From Halichondria panicea (lineage: Eukaryota > Porifera > Demospongiae > Suberitida > Halichondriidae), in NCBI RefSeq assembly GCF_963675165.1, contig NC_087386.1, forward strand, positions 6,268,066 through 6,332,065: 64,000 bases of DNA, read 5' to 3'. Shown piece after piece: positions 59,353-64,000 of the stretch. How positions within the stretch are numbered: the first letter of the stretch is position 1; every line of letters begins with the position of its first letter. Position numbers and translations under genes: made by a program. Below the pieces are notes generated by a model. It had not been told where the DNA came from and ran no database searches. It worked only from the letters and a program-made list of their open reading frames with translations.

Positions 59353-62300
59353 TCAGTGTAGTAGTTCACACACTTGAGTGTGTCCATTCCTACTAGCCAC
59401 ATCATAGGCAGTACGTCCGTCCTGTATAGTGGGTATGTGAGCAGTTAGTGATGAAGGGAAATAAGGAATTTATCACAAAACCACTGGATTTAATGTTACC
59501 ATGGTGATATACAGTATCATAATTATATACAATCATGCAGCGTGACTCACATTAGTTTTGATTTTAACGTCAGCCTTGGCCTCCAACAACATTCTAACAA
59601 CTCCACAATGACCGTCCTGACTGGCCATGTACAATGCTGTGGCTCCGTTCTGTGTACATATCCAAATAATTACTAACAGACAAATAGTAAATCTCACCTT
59701 CTGTGGAACGTCAACTCTAGCTTTTGCAGCAATTAATATTTCCACTGCCCTCGCATGACCCTCCTGAGCAGCTGCAATCAATGCAGTGAATCCATCCTGT
59801 ACAGAGTCAAGATAGTACAGATCCACTCATTACACAATATCACTCATACAATATCACATGACTATCTACACTAATGTCAGGGCAGAGGAGGTACGACATT
59901 GTTTGAATTGAATATTCCATTGTGATGACGTTTACGGGTTCAGCGACGGAAACAGTTAGATCTAGGTCTAAACTATACTACCCTTGAGCCTTAGTCACAG
60001 AATAACAGAGCTATTGTTGGGAACACATTATATAAAACAACGTAAAAAATGTTTGAATAGATCACGAGATGTGTGTCGTACCTCGGTACACCAACTACCA
60101 GTGCTCTCTACACAAACATGACTAGCTCTGGTGTCTAATGGAAGATAGTGTGAGCAGGTGAACCATCACTCATCATAGACCCACTCATTATACAATATCA
60201 CATGACTATCTACACTAATGTCAGGGGATACACTAGCCTCGATCCCAGGCCACACTTCCTCTGAGTGCCATATACCGGCTAACACAGGATAACAACTCGT
60301 ATGCTCAGTAAAACAATTATGTCACATACCGTATAGCGCGAAATTTTCGAGGTACTTATATTTTGTGGAATGGCCTCTAAAAAAATTTCGTTGCACAATG
60401 TTCGTGGAATGACTGCTTATCGGAAGACACGCCTTTTAATCTTTGCACGTTATAGCAGATAATTCTAATTAAAGAACAATTTTTTTTGTGGACTTAATTT
60501 TCGTGTAGGATCGCTAACGCACAAATTCGCGAAAATTAAGCCCCTCGAAAATTTCGCGCTATACGGTATAGAAAGTTCAATTACGGTATACGATTGAAGG
60601 TTTCTAGCCCATCTGATAGCATTCTGATAGCTAGCTATACCCATAGCCTGCTATGCTAACAAAAGACTCATAACTAGCAACAGTGTGGATGACAATCGTC
60701 TGAACGGAGTGAAGGCTGACAATAGTCTATATGGACAGGCCACGCCCATCTAATACTAACTTCGATGAAAGTCTACTATACTACTGCTACTGAAAGAAAA
60801 TAGCTGTACAACAAGCCTATAGCTCTGTCTCTAGCTAGCTAGCTATATATAGCTCTGTGTAGGACTTTCAAATTGTATTCTTGGTCAGGATATTAAAATA
60901 GGGATTTACAGGAATAATATCCATGCGCAAACAGTCAGTAGCAGGCCTTATCATGGCTGAGGTTCAGTGACGGAAACAGTTAGATCTAGGTCTACCGTTG
61001 AACCTTAGTCAAAGTTATTGTGCATTACATTGTGGATGAGGGTCATGAGAAGCGTGTCGTACCTCGGTACACCAACTACCAGTGCTATCTACACAAACAT
61101 GACTAGCTCTGGTGTCTAATGGACCAGGTCAACAGAACATGGGGAGGCTCTGTGGCTAGTGGCCTCTGAGATGTGTGTACAGCTACTTACACTCACCTCA
61201 TTGGGTACATCAACATTGGTCCCAGCATCGATTAGGAGCTCCATACATTTCTGGTGACCATAGAAACTGGCTATCCAAAGAGGGGTATCTCCACACTGTA
61301 CATAGGAGGAAAACAATGTAAACAGCATGTTGTGGGAAATGTGTTTGTACAACAAAACCAACCTTGGTCTGAGTGTTGACTGTAGCCTTGGCTGCTAAGA
61401 GGACCCTCACTATCTCATCATGTCCATGTCTACTGGCTACAAACAGAGCTGTCTGGTTGACCTGTTATAGACCATAAACCATATAATTATATATCACAGC
61501 AACTGGACCAGCTAATTGTACACTCTCCACTACTCAGTCCACTCATACACAGAGGTAGCCTCGTTCCCAGGCCGATTCTTTGGTATCGAATGGAAGGGAG
61601 GAAAATGCGGCCTGGTGTTTGCTGTAAAATATGGGGAATCCCCTTCTTTTCCCCCTATCTACCATGCTGTGCTTCTATTGTGTTGATCAAGAAGGCTTTC
61701 ACACTAGTCTGAAGCCAGAAGAGGCTCTCGTCTACTTCACGACAGTCGTATGGTCGGGATGTCTGAGCTTGGAAGGACAGGCTATAGCAAGTCATTGTGC
61801 ATGCTTCCTATGGTACTTCTAACTGCTGCTTGAGAAGACAACTATACGACCATCGTAGAACTAGAGACTACTGGCCTCAGACTAAGTGTGCCAGCTTTCT
61901 TGGCCAACGCAATAGAGGGCATAAGCCATAGCTTCAGTATGGAAGTACGTATTACGGAACATATTCCTAGTAAACGGACTAGTTTGCAAAAGTTTTACAT
62001 TAGTGCACGATTACCATGCGCACTAACACCCAAGCAATGGACACCAGGCCTTTTCCCCTTTCGAAAAAAGCGGCCTAGGAACGAGGCTAACACAGAGGTG
62101 ACAGTACACACACTCAACCATGGAATCAGCAGAGTACACAAACACCACCATGCAGCGTGACTCACATTAGTCTTGTTGTGAACGTCAGCCTTGGCCTCCA
62201 ACAACATTCTAACAACTCCACAGTGACCATTCTGACTGGCCATGTACAATGCGGTGGTTCCATTCTGTACAGAGTCAAGATAGTACAGATCCACTCATTA

Positions 62301-64000
62301 CACAATATCACTCATACAATATCACATGACTATCTACACTAATGTCAGGGCAGAGGAGGTACGACACTTATTTAATTGAAATCTTCATTTGTGATGACGT
62401 TTGTTTAGCTGGTAGTTAAGGTTACGGTATACTGTTCCATCCACGCTCAAATCTGCGTGGGTGTTCAATGTAGTTCAGCTAGAAAAATGGCTCTCATCTG
62501 GCAATGGTTATTCTGCGTTAATTCCAGGCACCAGGAAATCCCTCCTTACCGTATACTCTGCTGTTTCTTATTATACGAATAAAGGGGCAGGGTGACTCGA
62601 AGAGTTTTTCCCAAGAGAGTAAGTTACAACAAAGTTACGGCTATTTTTCTAGCTGTTTTTGTAGGCTAATATGGCGACTGTAGAGTAGTAACAAGGATAT
62701 ATTTTTTGCTGTAAGGTCTCTATGAACAAGATCTCTTCGAGTCGCCCTCCAGTAAGTCTTCAGGCATCGAATACTGGTCAGAAAGACAACCTAGAAGCTA
62801 TGCAGTCAACAAAATTTGACGACAAAATACTTGTTTTTCCAGCTGACCTCAGACCACTTCATTGGATTACAAGACATATAAACTCTGAGTTATTATTGTA
62901 GCTAGCATTGTTCCATGTTCTCTTTCCATTGATAACCATTGCAAGTTACAAAAATAACGTTGTGATGAGAAATAAATATCTTATGAATCATTCATGAGCA
63001 ATTAGTATACTGTAACCTTAACCGCGACAAACTCTATAGGCCTGTAGAACGCTTGTAACTAGCTGTTTAGCTAGCTCTGTACGTTGCTCAAGGTCTCTAT
63101 GGCTAGCTATAGTGTTTCTCCAGCTGAGGTCCTGGTTAGAACTTGTCCAGATGTATTTGTAGCAAGCATATCTCCTAACTGAATAGGGTTCACTGGGGTT
63201 CAGCGACGGAAACAGTTAGATCTATGTCTAAACTATACTACCCTTGACCCTTAGTCACAGAATAACAGAGTTATTGTAGGGAACACACTACATTGAAAAC
63301 CAATGTAAAAAAGATTGGAATGCAATTAAAAGAGAGATCACGATGCTGTTGTTACTGGCTACATGCATACAGAGCTGTCTGGTTGTCCTGTGTTATATAG
63401 ACCATAAACCATAATTATAATTATGTATAGCAGCAACTGGAGGGTTAGTGTAAAAGCTGGAATGCAGATATAGAACGGAACATGTAGCTGGCTGTAATCG
63501 TCACATGACACCTGTTATTGGAAAGAGGATCAACAACTTACACACACTGTTGCACAGTGGTAGATATTGAGATAACAGTTTCATTGTTGAGAGTATAAAT
63601 GTGGAATTTGCTGACTCCACAACCCAATGTGTGTGGAAATCAATGGCAAAAGGCTTGGTCAGTGTGTCTCTTCAACACACATAAATCGTTTAAAGTTTCA
63701 CCGAGGGTCAAAACTTTGCAGGCATGCAGATAGAAGAAAGGTATAGCTTTGGAGTGTCCTGTATAGCTATAGACTTCACACTCCACCTTACTTTGGGCAC
63801 AACATAATTACTTCGCTAAGTCTATAGACACGTATAATTATGTGTATTTGTAATGTTCAATGTTGCTACTATAATTATACTCAGTCTACTTTTTTACATA
63901 ATAGTCTTCTAAAATTAGCTTTGTGTCTATAAAAGGATTCTGTAGCACTTTTTACAAGTATTTAAGTCATACTACACTAAAAAAATACAGAGCACCATCA
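59353..64000 (-). CDS. Gene E, ankyrin part (5' end beyond window)
   Basis: Ankyrin exons at 62166-62264 (NGTTALYMASQNGHCGVV), 61363-61461 (VNQTALFVASRHGHDEIV), 61197-61295 (CGDTPLWIASFYGHQKCMEL), 59698-59796 (DGFTALIAAAQEGHARAVEI) and 59551-59649. The terminal exon 59353-59421 ends ELLH-stop. All are 99 nt except the terminal one (69 nt), and all are open and in phase. A remnant exon is near 63352. One SGETPL-type exon present in B and C (12925, 29766) is missing here. By analogy with B-D, a kinase should lie to the right of the window; that is inference. Confidence 0.75.
60327..60568. mobile_element. TACCGTATAGCG MITE (unit E)
   Basis: 242 bp from TACCGTATAGCGCG to CGCGCTATACGGTA. It is longer than its relatives because it keeps an extra CGAAAATT block near the right end. 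Confidence 0.65.
61556..62089. mobile_element. TAGCCTCG inverted-repeat element (unit E, plus)
   Basis: The best-preserved ends of the family: TAGCCTCGTTCCCAGGCCG and CGGCCTAGGAACGAGGCTA. A deletion near 61618 removes about 30 bp. Confidence 0.7.
62420..63017. mobile_element. TTAA-flanked MITE (unit E)
   Basis: 598 bp between TTAA sites, orthologous to 15130-15727. Confidence 0.65.
63442..64000. mobile_element. hAT-like MITE (unit E), cut by window edge
   Basis: Begins after GCAACTGGA with GGGTTAGTGTAAAAGCTGG. The right end lies outside the window. Confidence 0.6.

Overview
The window is animal nuclear DNA: AT-rich, with short GT-AG introns, many non-autonomous DNA transposons and fragments of metazoan genes. 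The intron style and the abundance of elements ending in CTATACGGTA suggest a demosponge such as Amphimedon. That assignment is inference. No RNA gene, CRISPR array or prokaryotic feature was seen.

The layout is a tandem segmental duplication of about 17-20 kb. Each unit has two arms. The minus-strand arm is a kinase-ankyrin gene: an N-terminal kinase of about 300 residues in one or two exons, then ankyrin repeats encoded one per exon, almost all 99 nt and phase 0. Five members are seen: A (866-2474, 3' end lost), B (11146-19486), C (27904-36995), D (46133-56644) and E (59353 to beyond the right edge, ankyrin part only). Kinase starts are spaced about 17.1, 17.5 and 19.6 kb. The kinase domains look intact. 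B, C and D each carry one frameshifting ankyrin exon.

The plus-strand arm, upstream of each kinase start, is a mosaic of broken copies of three genes: a GT25 procollagen galactosyltransferase (COLGALT-like), a fatty acid transport protein/very-long-chain acyl-CoA synthetase (SLC27-like) and the ankyrin tail of an ACBD6-like protein. Exons of different genes are fused inside single exons (SLC27/COLGALT at 5714-5880 and 37951-38117; SLC27/ACBD6 at 22271-23086 and 57554-58346). Fusions are shared between units, so they predate the unit duplication. Nearly all these pieces carry stops or frameshifts.

A 52-bp C-rich minisatellite fills a COLGALT intron in three units: 7336-10402 (about 59 copies), 24739-27013 (about 44) and 39011-43845 (about 93). 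Each unit repeats a polypyrimidine-CAG sequence resembling a 3' splice site.

The introns are packed with small inverted-repeat transposons. The paralogous units supply empty sites for several of them, so target-site duplications can be read directly. The most unusual observation is the kinase intron of A, C and D. In A and D it lies between two copies of CAGGTATGTTG, and B is intronless at exactly that point, which suggests a transposon-like intron gain or a precise loss.
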